Source: Pelobates cultripes (taxonomy: Eukaryota; Chordata; Amphibia; Anura; Pelobatidae). Taken from it: a stretch of 64,000 bases of DNA. The translations under genes were made by a program, and so were the position numbers. Location: contig OW240912.1 in the NCBI GenBank assembly GCA_933207985.1, positions 203,578,748-203,642,747 on the forward strand. The letters are read 5' to 3'. The notes below the pieces were generated by a model. The model did not search any database and was not told where the DNA came from. It was given only the letters and a program-made list of their open reading frames with translations. Position 1 is the stretch's first letter, and each line of letters starts with the position of its first letter. Positions 44,906 to 56,083 of the stretch are shown here, one piece after another.

Positions 44906-45701
44906 CAGTGAACCTGTGCTGTAGCCATGTAGCCGTTTATATACTACTTGTCACGTTGTGATCAAACAGCTGTGTATCCACGTGGGTGTATGTTACCGAG
45001 CTGGCTGCCTCCCGATTGGTCGCGGATCCGATCACGTGACCAGACGTCATAATCTGATTATCCAATCAGAATAGGCACACGTGGGAAGACCGGGCGCATA
45101 GGGGAGGGGGGAGGGGGGAGGGGGGAGTGGCAATGTGACGTAAACCCATGATGAAATCACAATGCCGCCCACCAAGCACGTCCCTTCGAACCAAAAGGGA
45201 TATTATAGTTGCAATACTGTGTGAAAGTAAACTGCAGTGCCTAAGTAGTGTGGTCCCTACTGTGGTGATTAACCCAATCAGTTTCTACTTAACCATTCAC
45301 ATATGCAAGAATGATTAAGGTGGGTCAGAGGACCCAAGGTTAGAATTATATTGGGTTAGTGATAACCCTTCACAGTATGCTGACCCAAGTCAGAATTATA
45401 TTGGGTCAGTAATAACTTATATTGGATTAGTTATAACCCTTTGCAGTAAATTCCTGTCTGCAATGTGAAATGAAAAATAGTAGGGACTATAATTGGTTAA
45501 TGTAACTCAACATACAATAAGGTAGAGGGAACCTTTGTTTGATCTAATGCGATCATCGCAATACGGCCGTATGTTAAGGAGGCTACATACAGGGTAAAAT
45601 TAAAATTAAAGTGTAACTAGTATAAATTACTCCTACTATCCGTAAGAACGGACAGGTAGGGTAGTCCTTGTGATATAATACACATCAAAAAATAGCTATA
45701 A

Positions 45702-45959
45702 TTACAAAAAAGCAGCAAATGAGAAGCCCTCATTTAAACCTACGGGTGAGAGGGTCTTAAGTCTGTAAATCCAGTAGGATTCTCGTTGTCTCAGCTTTAG
45801 GTCCCAGTCCCCTTTTCGTTGAGTCTGTGGGATATGTTCAATTCCCATAAATCTAATCTTTTTTGATGAATTGGAATGATGTATTTTCAAATGACGGGAT
45901 ATCGGAGTCTCTAAAGGTCTCCTAACTGAATTGACATGTTCCCTAATTCTCAATTTAAA
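45702..45959 (-). pseudogene. PLE GIY-YIG endonuclease C terminus (5'-truncated)
   Basis: The open frame reads REHVNSVRRPLETPISRH, then FMGIEHIPQ and QRESYWIYRLKTLSPVGLNE. This is the conserved end of the GIY-YIG domain in Neptune-type PLE proteins, including the R...E...N positions of that part. The RT and the GIY-YIG start are missing because the arm is truncated at the central hairpin. An identical frame is at 49402-49659, plus strand. Confidence 0.85.
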
Positions 45960-46004
45960 TGGGGAAAACCTTTAGACCCTTTAAATTGAGAATTAGGGAA
46001 CATG
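45935..46004. repeat. PLE-1 central hairpin
   Basis: Stems CATGTTCCCTAATTCTCAAT.. (45935-45959) and the exact complement (45980-46004), 25 bp, with a 20-nt loop. The left side continues with the long arm (with the GIY-YIG part), the right side with the short arm. The same structure in reverse lies at 49357-49426. Confidence 0.9.
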
Positions 46005-46123
46005 ACAACGAGAATCCTACTGGATTTACAGACTTAAGACCCTCTCACCCGTAGGTTTAAATGAGGGCTTCTCATTTGCTGCTTTTTTGTAATTATAGCT
46101 ATTTTTTGATGTGTATTATATCA

Positions 46124-46223
46124 NNNNNNNNNNNNNNNNNNNNNNNNNNNNNNNNNNNNNNNNNNNNNNNNNNNNNNNNNNNNNNNNNNNNNNNNNNNNN
46201 NNNNNNNNNNNNNNNNNNNNNNN
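46124..46223. other. Assembly gap (100 N)
   Basis: Exactly 100 Ns. It falls inside the short arm of PLE-1, next to the start of the large inverted duplication. Confidence 0.99.
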
Positions 46224-46857
46224 CGCCTACCCGATGCCTCGGATAGACGAACTGCTTGATAGGATGGCCAGGGGGCAGTATCTCACTACCATAGATTTGT
46301 GTAAGGGATACTGGCAAATTCCACTAGCTGAGGACGCCATCCCTAAGTCGGCGTTTGTCACCCCGTTTGGCTTGTACCAATTTCGAGTCATGCCATTCGG
46401 GATGAAGAACGCCCCCGCGACCTTCCAGCGGATGGTGGATCGGCTACTGGACGGGTTCCAGGACTATGCGTGTGCATATCTGGACGATATTGCCATCTAC
46501 AGTCAGACCTGGTCGGAACACCTACAACACATAGGGGCGGTAATAGATCGGATCCGAGAGGCAGGGCTTACCTTGAAACCCAGCAAATGCCACATAGGGA
46601 TGGCAGAGGTCCAGTACTTAGGACACCAGGTTGGTAGCGGGCAGCAGAAGCCTGAGCCCGCAAAGATTGAAGCTGTAGCCCAGTGGCCTACCCCTAGGAC
46701 CAAAACCCAAGTCCTGGCTTTCCTAGGTACCGCAGGGTATTACAGAAAATTTGTGCCCAACTACAGTGCCCTGGCCAAACCCCTGACTGATTTGACGAAG
46801 AAAAACCTGCCCCGGCAGGTCGTCTGGGCCCCAGAGTGTGAACAGTGTCAGGGTACC
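46224..46857 (+). pseudogene. Gypsy B RT fragment (mirror copy)
   Basis: Reads AYPMPRIDELLDRMARGQ, then CKGYWQIPL, VMPFGMKNAPATFQ and catalytic AYLDDIAIYS. It is interrupted at AACAG by the A LTR, exactly as in the minus-strand version at 52079-52697. Confidence 0.85.
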
Positions 46858-48427
46858 TGTTGGTGATGTATCCAGGGAGGACATCCTCTCTGCTTAGGGC
46901 CTCCCTGCCCCTAGCATTTCGGCATATTCCGGCCGTTTTCGCGCCGGCCGCGCTAGCTCCTCCCCCTTTTATGACGCGACGGCTAGCGTCGACGTCATGA
47001 CTTCGGCATTTGCATAAAGTGCCGGGAACCGCTATTCCGGACCTTTTGGGGGCGTGGTCTCTATTTAGGTAACAGGGTATTTAAAGGAAACCTTTACTAC
47101 TGCTCATTGCCCTGTCGTGGTTCTAGCTTGCTAGTCACTCAGCGCGTTCTTTATCTTGTGTTTCCGGTTTTGACCCTTGCTTGTCTTTTGTCCTGTTGTC
47201 CTCTCCTCTCCTTTGACTCGGCTTGTATCTCGCTTACCTGTCCTCCGGCTCCCTTGACCTCGGCTTACCTTTTGACTATTCTTGCTTTGTCCTTACGTTA
47301 GTCCGGCCATTCTAAGGTCCGGTATACGTACCTCCTTCTGTGCGCACTCTGCGTATTGGATCCCTGTCACTTTCCTGACATTACGACAGGGCCATGATGG
47401 ATCCTGCAGGTGCTAGTCCCTCCTGACCCCAGATTTGAGGCCATGGACCATAGAATGGACCAAATGGCTTTAGCGTTACAAACTTTGTTAACACGCTCCA
47501 GTACCCAGTCTGAAGAAATACGTTCCACTGCTAGCCACTCGCTAAGTACTGGTTTGGAAGTAGCCACTGTAGGCGCATCTTCCCATGTCACGTCACCCTT
47601 ACGATATGGGGGTTCGCCTGATGCTTGTCGTGGTTTTTTAAACCAGATAAGCATACATTTCGAACTACAACCCCGGGCTTATCCCACTGACAGGGCTAAG
47701 GTAGGCTTTATTATAAGAGGAAGAGAAAGGTGAGACCATAAGGTCCTAAGTGAAAGAATAGTTAAGCAAGGAGAGGGAGCCCTACCTTCTATTAAACCTA
47801 ATGAGAGGAGCAGTATAAAAAATGGACAGAAAATAAGGGAGGTGTGGAAGAGGCAGTGATTCCTCAAACTTGCATTCAAAACCTGAATGCTAATTCCTCA
47901 GCACAAATACAAATTCTAAATGCTAACTCACTCAAAAGAGAGAGACCAGGCTATATCAGAGAAAAGTCATGCAAGTCTAGATAGCATAAGTAAAGTGTGG
48001 AGAATAGAGAGAACTGGTAATAACAATGAAAAGCTTAGGGCTAACGGGGGAAATGAGCCCATATACTAGACCTAAAGGGGAGAGATGAAAAGAAATAGAA
48101 ATCTCACAAAATCCAAGCCCTATAGAACACTATAGAAAAGGACAGGAATAAGTGGGAAATGGGTAAAGAATTATCTATACCTCGGCACTGAGAAAAAACA
48201 CACAAGTGCCTACAATATATATCTCTCCCTAACCGTGAAGGTCTATCTAAGTTAGCTACAAAAGCAATCCATATACCTCAGCACTGTAAACAAGTGCCTA
48301 CCTACATACCACTCCCTGCCTGTCCAATAAACTAGTTTCCATTAAATTAACCTAAATAGAAAATCATATTCTTGTGCTACCAAATAAGTGGTAAAGAAAA
48401 GAAAAAGGAAAATAAATAAATTAAAAA

Positions 48428-48471
48428 GTGCTCGACGCGCGTTTCGGCATATTAGCATGCCGTCGTCAGGA
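48428..48471 (-). ncRNA. Hammerhead-like motif of PLE-1 (mirror copy)
   Basis: Identical to 44864-44905. It lies in the duplicated stretch, so it may not be a separate locus. Confidence 0.4.
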
Positions 48472-49401
48472 GCAGTGAACCTGTGCTGTAGCCATGTAGC
48501 CGTTTATATACTACTTGTCACGTTGTGATCAAACAGCTGTGTATCCACGTGGGTGTATGTTACCGAGCTGGCTGCCTCCCGATTGGTCGCGGATCCGATC
48601 ACGTGACCAGACGTCATAATCTGATTATCCAATCAGAATAGGCACACGTGGGAAGACCGGGCGCATAGGGGAGGGGGGAGGGGGGAGGGGGGAGTGGCAA
48701 TGTGACGTAAACCCATGATGAAATCACAATGCCGCCCACCAAGCACGTCCCTTCGAACCAAAAGGGATATTATAGTTGCAATACTGTGTGAAAGTAAACT
48801 GCAGTGCCTAAGTAGTGTGGTCCCTACTGTGGTGATTAACCCAATCAGTTTCTACTTAACCATTCACATATGCAAGAATGATTAAGGTGGGTCAGAGGAC
48901 CCAAGGTTAGAATTATATTGGGTTAGTGATAACCCTTCACAGTATGCTGACCCAAGTCAGAATTATATTGGGTCAGTAATAACTTATATTGGATTAGTTA
49001 TAACCCTTTGCAGTAAATTCCTGTCTGCAATGTGAAATGAAAAATAGTAGGGACTATAATTGGTTAATGTAACTCAACATACAATAAGGTAGAGGGAACC
49101 TTTGTTTGATCTAATGCGATCATCGCAATACGGCCGTATGTTAAGGAGGCTACATACAGGGTAAAATTAAAATTAAAGTGTAACTAGTATAAATTACTCC
49201 TACTATCCGTAAGAACGGACAGGTAGGGTAGTCCTTGTGATATAATACACATCAAAAAATAGCTATAATTACAAAAAAGCAGCAAATGAGAAGCCCTCAT
49301 TTAAACCTACGGGTGAGAGGGTCTTAAGTCTGTAAATCCAGTAGGATTCTCGTTGTCATGTTCCCTAATTCTCAATTTAAAGGGTCTAAAGGTTTTCCCC
49401 A

Positions 49402-49659
49402 TTTAAATTGAGAATTAGGGAACATGTCAATTCAGTTAGGAGACCTTTAGAGACTCCGATATCCCGTCATTTGAAAATACATCATTCCAATTCATCAAAA
49501 AAGATTAGATTTATGGGAATTGAACATATCCCACAGACTCAACGAAAAGGGGACTGGGACCTAAAGCTGAGACAACGAGAATCCTACTGGATTTACAGAC
49601 TTAAGACCCTCTCACCCGTAGGTTTAAATGAGGGCTTCTCATTTGCTGCTTTTTTGTAA
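49402..49659 (+). pseudogene. PLE GIY-YIG endonuclease C terminus, plus arm
   Basis: Identical protein to 45702-45959, with stop at 49657-49659 and the 3' region following to 51204. In the assembly this belongs to the long arm of the reversed copy. Confidence 0.75.
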
Positions 49660-50450
49660 TTATAGCTATTTTTTGATGTGTATTATATCACAAGGACTAC
49701 CCTACCTGTCCGTTCTTACGGATAGTAGGAGTAATTTATACTAGTTACACTTTAATTTTAATTTTACCCTGTATGTAGCCTCCTTAACATACGGCCGTAT
49801 TGCGATGATCGCATTAGATCAAACAAAGGTTCCCTCTACCTTATTGTATGTTGAGTTACATTAACCAATTATAGTCCCTACTATTTTTCATTTCACATTG
49901 CAGACAGGAATTTACTGCAAAGGGTTATAACTAATCCAATATAAGTTATTACTGACCCAATATAATTCTGACTTGGGTCAGCATACTGTGAAGGGTTATC
50001 ACTAACCCAATATAATTCTAACCTTGGGTCCTCTGACCCACCTTAATCATTCTTGCATATGTGAATGGTTAAGTAGAAACTGATTGGGTTAATCACCACA
50101 GTAGGGACCACACTACTTAGGCACTGCAGTTTACTTTCACACAGTATTGCAACTATAATATCCCTTTTGGTTCGAAGGGACGTGCTTGGTGGGCGGCATT
50201 GTGATTTCATCATGGGTTTACGTCACATTGCCACTCCCCCCTCCCCCCTCCCCTATGCGCCCGGTCTTCCCACGTGTGCCTATTCTGATTGGATAATCAG
50301 ATTATGACGTCTGGTCACGTGATCGGATCCGCGACCAATCGGGAGGCAGCCAGCTCGGTAACATACACCCACGTGGATACACAGCTGTTTGATCACAACG
50401 TGACAAGTAGTATATAAACGGCTACATGGCTACAGCACAGGTTCACTGCT

Positions 50451-50490
50451 CCTGACGACGGCATGCTAATATGCCGAAACGCGCGTCGAG
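50451..50490 (+). ncRNA. Hammerhead-like motif of PLE-1, plus arm
   Basis: CCTGACGAC, stem GGCAT/ATGCC, then GAAACGCGCGTCGAGC, about 790 bp downstream of the GIY-YIG frame. Confidence 0.6.
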
Positions 50491-51204
50491 CACTTTTTAA
50501 TTTATTTATTTTCCTTTTTCTTTTCTTTACCACTTATTTGGTAGCACAAGAATATGATTTTCTATTTAGGTTAATTTAATGGAAACTAGTTTATTGGACA
50601 GGCAGGGAGTGGTATGTAGGTAGGCACTTGTTTACAGTGCTGAGGTATATGGATTGCTTTTGTAGCTAACTTAGATAGACCTTCACGGTTAGGGAGAGAT
50701 ATATATTGTAGGCACTTGTGTGTTTTTTCTCAGTGCCGAGGTATAGATAATTCTTTACCCATTTCCCACTTATTCCTGTCCTTTTCTATAGTGTTCTATA
50801 GGGCTTGGATTTTGTGAGATTTCTATTTCTTTTCATCTCTCCCCTTTAGGTCTAGTATATGGGCTCATTTCCCCCGTTAGCCCTAAGCTTTTCATTGTTA
50901 TTACCAGTTCTCTCTATTCTCCACACTTTACTTATGCTATCTAGACTTGCATGACTTTTCTCTGATATAGCCTGGTCTCTCTCTTTTGAGTGAGTTAGCA
51001 TTTAGAATTTGTATTTGTGCTGAGGAATTAGCATTCAGGTTTTGAATGCAAGTTTGAGGAATCACTGCCTCTTCCACACCTCCCTTATTTTCTGTCCATT
51101 TTTTATACTGCTCCTCTCATTAGGTTTAATAGAAGGTAGGGCTCCCTCTCCTTGCTTAACTATTCTTTCACTTAGGACCTTATGGTCTCACCTTTCTCTT
51201 CCTC

Positions 51205-51526
51205 TTATAATAAAGCCTACCTTAGCCCTGTCAGTGGGATAAGCCCGGGGTTGTAGTTCGAAATGTATGCTTATCTGGTTTAAAAAACCACGACAAGCAT
51301 CAGGCGAACCCCCATATCGTAAGGGTGACGTGACATGGGAAGATGCGCCTACAGTGGCTACTTCCAAACCAGTACTTAGCGAGTGGCTAGCATTGGAACG
51401 TATTTCTTCAGACTGGGTACTGGAGCGTGTTAACAAAGTTTGTAACGCTAAAGCCATTTGGTCCATTCTATGGTCCATGGCCTCAAATCTGGGGTCAGGA
51501 GGGCTAGCACCTGCAGGATCTATCAT
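51205..51526 (-). pseudogene. Gypsy A gag, N-terminal part
   Basis: Starts at ATG 51526 (MIDPAGASPPDPRFEAMD) and continues through MALALQTLLTRSSTQSEE and RYGGSPDACRGFLNQ to KVGFI. There the PLE-1 insertion interrupts it at the 15-bp target duplication. The fragment is the matrix/early capsid region; the rest is at 43429-44036. Confidence 0.9.
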
Positions 51527-51527
51527 G

Positions 51528-51539
51528 GCCCTGTCGTAA
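51528..51539 (-). promoter_or_regulatory. Gypsy A primer-binding site, self-priming type
   Basis: The element strand reads ATTACGACAGGGC directly after the 5' LTR. It does not start with TGG. ACGACAGGGC is the exact complement of GCCCTGTCGT inside the LTR (plus-strand ACGACAGGGC at 51802-51811), about 25 bases after a TATA box, where the transcript should begin. This is the arrangement of Tf1/sushi-type self-priming chromoviruses. Confidence 0.7.
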
Positions 51540-52073
51540 TGTCAGGAAAGTGACAGGGATCCAATACGCAGAGTGCGCACAGAATGAGGTACGTATACCG
51601 GACCTTAGAATGGCCGGACTAACGTAAGGACAAAGCAAGAATAGTCAAAAGGTAAGCCGAGGTCAAGGGAGCCGGAGGACAGGTAAGCGAGATACAAGCC
51701 GAGTCAAAGGAGAGGAGAGGACAACAGGACAAAAGACAAGCAAGGGTCAAAACCGGAAACACAAGATAAAGAACGCGCTGAGTGACTAGCAAGCTAGAAC
51801 CACGACAGGGCAATGAGCAGTAGTAAAGGTTTCCTTTAAATACCCTGTTACCTAAATAGAGACCACGCCCCAAAAGGTCCGGAATAGCGGTTCCCGGCAC
51901 TTTATGCAAATGCCGACGTCATGACGTCGACGCTAGCCGTCGCGTCATAAAAGGGGGAGGAGCTAGCGCGGCCGGCGCGAAAACGGCCGGAATATGCCGA
52001 AATGCTAGGGGCAGGGAGGCCCTAAGCAGAGAGGATGTCCTCCCTGGATACATCACCAACAGGTACCCTGACA
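51540..52073 (-). repeat. Gypsy A 5' LTR
   Basis: 534 bp. One base shorter than the 3' LTR in a C run; otherwise I see no difference. Confidence 0.95.
51835..51842 (-). promoter_or_regulatory. Gypsy A LTR TATA box
   Basis: TATTTAAA on the element strand, 25-30 bases upstream of GCCCTGTCGT, which is therefore a likely transcript start region. Confidence 0.55.
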
Positions 52074-52078
52074 CTGTT

Positions 52079-53240
52079 CACACTCTGGGGCCCAGACGAC
52101 CTGCCGGGGCAGGTTTTTCTTCGTCAAATCAGTCAGGGGTTTGGCCAGGGCACTGTAGTTGGGCACAAATTTTCTGTAATACCCTGCGGTACCTAGGAAA
52201 GCCAGGACTTGGGTTTTGGTCCTAGGGGTAGGCCACTGGGCTACAGCTTCAATCTTTGCGGGCTCAGGCTTCTGCTGCCCGCTACCAACCCGGTGTCCTA
52301 AGTACTGGACCTCTGCCATCCCTATGTGGCATTTGCTGGGTTTCAAGGTAAGCCCTGCCTCTCGGATCCGATCTATTACCGCCCCTATGTGTTGTAGGTG
52401 TTCCGACCAGGTCCGACTGTAGATGGCAATATCGTCCAGATATGCACACGCATAGTCCTGGAACCCGTCCAGTAGCCGATCCACCATCCGCTGGAATGTC
52501 GTGGGGGCGTTCTTCATCCCGAATGGCATGACTCGAAATTGGTACAAGCCAAACGGGGTGACAAACGCCGACTTAGGGATGGCGTCCTCGGCTAGTGGAA
52601 TTTGCCAGTATCCCTTACACAAATCTATGGTAGTGAGATACTGACCCCTGGCCATCCTATCAAGCAGTTCGTCTATCCGAGGCATCGGGTAGGCGTCCGA
52701 CACAGTTTTGTCGTTCAACCTCCGGTAGTCCACGCAGAACCGGGTGGTACCATCTTTCTTGGGAACCAGGACTACCGGTGATGCCCAGGGGCTATCTGAG
52801 TGTTCAATAACCCCCAACTGCAACATCTCTTCAATTTCTTTCCTCATATGTTCCCGCACAGATTCAGGAATCCGATAGGTGGTCTGTCGCATGGGAAGCT
52901 GTCCCGGGGTTTCTACTCGGTGGGTGGCTAGTGGAGTGTACCCAGGTAGGTTAGAAAAGGTGGCGCCCTTGGTTGCTATCAGTTCTTGTACCTGGATACG
53001 CTCTTGAGGACTTAGCCGCTCCCCCAGTTGAACCCCCTGGGAGGTTCCTTCTGCTCCTCCTGCTCTAACAGATCCGGAAGGGGCAGGTTCTCCTGATCTT
53101 CGGAGGCGGGCGTGCAAATAGCTGCCACGTCCTCCGTCCGCTCGTGGTAGGGTTTGAGCATGTTCACATGGAGCATGCGTCTCTTCCCTACTCCGGAGCA
53201 TGGGCCGATCACATAGGTGGTATCGCATCTCTGCTCTACC
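52079..53240 (-). pseudogene. Gypsy B reverse transcriptase
   Basis: Reads LGERLSPQERIQVQELI, VVLVPKKDGTTRFCVDYRRL, AYPMPRIDELLD, DLCKGYWQIPL, VMPFGMKNAPTTFQ and the catalytic AYLDDIAIYSRTW, then the connection domain. It ends at APECEQ, where Gypsy A is inserted; RNase H continues at 39520. The frame is shifted by one base relative to the upstream integrase frame near 53043, a loss compared with Gypsy C. In this element RT follows integrase. Confidence 0.92.
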
Positions 53241-55967
53241 ACCTGGTATGGGCCCTGCCAGACGGCCTGCAGTTTATCAGTGCGGACAGGTTTAAGGATT
53301 AGCACTTTCTGTCCCACTTGAAAACTACGGTCTCTGGCCCCTCTGTCATACCAACGACGCTGTCGTTGCTGGGCGGCCTGGAGGTTGGTGCGCACTGCCT
53401 GGGTCAATTCCTCCAGGCGATCCCGGAACGCCAGCACGTATGGTACAATAGGGGTCCAACGGCCCCCGGACCTTTCTCCCAAACAATAGTTCAAACGGGG
53501 AGAACCCCGTGGACTCTTGGGGCACCTCTCTGTATGCAAACAACAGATGGGGAAGGAATCGTTCCCAGTCCTTATGGGTCTCTCCGAATGTCCGGAGCAT
53601 CTGTTTTAGGGTACCGTTGAATCTCTCACATAATCCATTGGATTGCGGGTGGTACGCAGAGTTAATGATCGGCTTTATGCCACATATCCTCCATAACTGC
53701 TGAGTAACCTCAGCCGTGAATTGGGTCCCCCTATCTGAGACCATTTCCTGTGGGAACCCCACTCGGGAGAATATTTTCATCAAGGCTTCGGCTACGGTCT
53801 CCGCGTGGATATTCGTTAGGGCAATTGCCTCGGGGTACCGGGTGGCGTAATCCACCACGGTCAGGATATACCGTTTCCCAGAGGGGCTGGGTTTTGGTAG
53901 TGGCCCTACTATATCTACAGCTACCCGGCTGAACGGTTCCTCAATTATGGGTAGGGGACATAGTTTTGCCTTATGGCGATCCCCCCTTTTGCCTACCCTC
54001 TGGCACACATCACAGGAGGTACAATATTGCCTCACGTCTTTAGAAATCCCGGGCCAAAAGAAAGCGTGCGTTAAGCGATACCGGGTCCTGGTCATCCCTA
54101 AATGGCCGGACAGAGGAATATCATGAGCTATTCTCAGTAACTCCTGCCTATACTTCTGGGGCACTACTAGCTGCTTGGTTTGGAGCGTTACAGAGTTGCC
54201 TATTGCCCTTTCCGCCACCCGGTACAGTAACCTCTTTTCCCATACGTACCGTTCTCCCTCCCGCCCCACCTGGTCCGTGTCTACCCTATCTCGGTACACC
54301 TGCAGTGTGGGGTCTGTCTGAACTTCAGCTTCAAACGTGGTCGGGGTGTCCCAAGTCATGTCGGTCAAGGGGGGGTCATGGTTTCTTAACTGAGCCTCAG
54401 AGTGTGCGGGGAATGCCGTGGTGCGAGCCTGTTGCCGGGTGGTTACCGGATGCGCCTCTTGTGAAGGAGCCTGGGGAAGAAAAGCAGAAGTCATCTGGCC
54501 CAAGTCATTCCCCAAAACAACATCGGCTGGTAGTTTTTTCATTATGGCCACTTCCACAACCCCCTCCCCAGCACCCCAGTTCAAATGCACTTTGGCCGTG
54601 GGTAACCGGTACATGGCTCCCCCGGCTACCCGGACTGCCACTGATCCGCCAGTGTGGGCCGTATCTGGAATTAAATGGGGGGCCACTAAGGTCAAGGTGG
54701 CTCCCGAGTCCCGCAGCCCCTGCACTTCTTTCCCTCCCACAAATACAACTTGGCGGTGATGCTGCCGGTTGTCCGTGGCTTGCACCGACATCACCTCGTA
54801 CAGAACCCCCAATGGTTCCTCGGTTGGTAGACTTGCCAGCTCCGAGTGGTCAGGTTCTGTGTGGTAGAAATGGGCCGCTGCCCTTGGAGCGGAGTTTTGC
54901 CGTACCTGGTTCCACGCCTGCCTGTTCCGATTCTGGGTGCACTCCCGGGACATATGCCCCCACTGCCGGCAGGTATGGCATTGTATGTTGGCCCTGCCAT
55001 TGTAGCGTGATGGCGGTGGGGGGTTTCCTGGTGGTGGCCGGAATGGAGTAGCGTTGGCGGGTGTGGAGATGGCCGGGTGGTGTGGAACAGCTGGTCTCAG
55101 GGGAGCCCTGTTGAGAAGCCCATGATGCCTTCTGGCGTCAAAATGCTGATCCGCCAACTGGGTGGCTTCGGTTAGGGTGAGGGGTTTCCTGTCCCTTACC
55201 CATTCTTGTGCCTCGGGTGACAGTCCGTTAAAAAATTGCTCCAGCAGGATGAGTTGGCGCAGTTCCTCCATTGTGGTAGCTTGGCTCGCCTGAATCCATC
55301 CTTGCGACGCTTGGTCGAGGTTATGTGCCCACTCAGCGTGGGAATCTTTCTCGGGCTTCCTCAATCCCCGAAATTTACGCCGGTACGCCTCCGGGGTTAT
55401 GGCATACCTCTCCAGAATTGCCCTCTTAACTTTAAAATAGTCCTTGCTATCTTCTCTGGGCACAGCGCGATACGCCTCGGCTGCTCGTCCTGCCAACTTG
55501 CCTGCCAGTAGGGGTATCCACATAGCCTGTTCCAGATCGTGTAGGTCGCACAACTGCTCAAAATCCTGCAGGTATCCGTCAATCTCATCTTTCTCCTCGC
55601 AGAATGCTTTAAATGCCTGGTAAGGTATTTTCTGCTTCACTGGAGCGCAGAAGGAGTTGACGATGGATTCTGCCCTGGATGGTGACCTCTGGTGTTGCTG
55701 TGCCATAATATAATCCTGGACGTCCGCCATCAGCACGGTTAAGATGTCCAGGGTTACTGGCTGTGGTACAAATTCCAGCCGGGTTCTCAGTTCCCTCTGG
55801 TATGGTGTTTCCTCTCTGGCAGGTGGGGGTGGACTGCTGTGCGTTTGGTCGCCCTCCATTAGCTCTGCAATCAGTACTGCTTTCGATTTATTGCTAGCGC
55901 TTTTCCCTCTAGCCTCCAGCAGCTCCTTTAGCGTCTGTCTCTTTAACGCCGTGTAATCAGTCCCCAT
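53240..55967 (-). pseudogene. Gypsy B gag, protease and integrase
   Basis: Starts MGTDYTALKRQTLKELLE. The SCAN-like capsid region spans about residues 165-285 (KDYFKVKRAILERYAITPEA, RKFRGLRKPEKDSHAEWA, LRQLILLEQFFNGLSPEAQE, RKPLTLTEATQLADQHF). A CCHC knuckle CHTCRQWGHMSREC and a protease site LRDSGATLTLV follow. The integrase has an HHCC domain (SGHLGMTRTRYRL ... CTSCDVC) and a DDE core (VAVDIVGPLP, VSDRGTQF, SNGLCERFNGTL). Compared with Gypsy C, about 55 bases are missing near 53470, which breaks the frame. The integrase C-terminal part continues in another frame (53240-53450). Placing integrase before RT, together with the SCAN capsid, identifies a Gmr1-like element. Confidence 0.92.
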
Positions 55968-56083
55968 TCACTGATCGCTTTCGTCTTCTTGTTTCATACG
56001 AATTGCCTTTCCGTTCGGTTGTTCCTTTCATTCGAATGCGCTGTATTCGGCTGTAGAGTTGGATCCCGTCGCTTGCCACCAAT

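Larger units (their letters stand above)
46224..49390 (+). repeat. Inverted duplicate of 49460-52697 (probable misassembly)
   Basis: In plus orientation this holds Gypsy B RT (46224-46845), a Gypsy A LTR (46846-47380), Gypsy A gag N-terminal sequence (47381-47716) and PLE-1 (47717 on). It mirrors 52697-49460 almost base for base, with coordinates summing to about 98921 along its length. Small differences exist: a few substitutions in RT, one base extra in gag near 47420, one extra GGGGGAG unit near 48680. They suggest two haplotypes or sequencing error rather than an exact copy. The ORFs in it should not be counted as additional genes. Confidence 0.8.
44037..51204. mobile_element. PLE-1, inverted pair of Penelope-like elements in Gypsy A gag
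   Basis: A minus-oriented 5'-truncated PLE (44037-45955) joins a plus-oriented copy across a 25-bp-stem hairpin (45935-46004). The true plus arm should run to the second target duplication at 51205, but the assembly has a gap and an inverted repeat of the region in between. Each arm consists of a GIY-YIG tail of the PLE protein (deleted in the shorter arm) and a long 3' region with the hammerhead-like motif. Known PLEs often insert as inverted or tandem partial copies. Confidence 0.85.
39526..52073 (-). mobile_element. Gypsy A, chromovirus inserted in Gypsy B
   Basis: LTRs 51540-52073 (5') and 39526-40060 (3'), TGTCAGGGTACC...CTTTCCTGACA in element sense. They are flanked by CTGTT (39521-39525 and 52074-52078; AACAG on the element strand), which interrupts the B pol frame. 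The internal order is gag, protease, RT, RNase H, integrase, chromodomain. A PLE pair is inserted in gag. The two LTRs differ by only one 1-base indel by eye, so the insertion is recent. Confidence 0.95.

Noticed and set aside
46224..47716. Second complete set of Gypsy A 5' end and Gypsy B RT as independent insertions
   Set aside because: The sequence and the insertion point at AACAG are the mirror of 51205-52697; two independent insertions at the same base are implausible, so duplication or misassembly is preferred.
54203..55051. 282-aa plus-strand ORF opposite Gypsy B gag/protease
   Set aside because: Antisense shadow of the real minus-strand frame, with no motif of its own.
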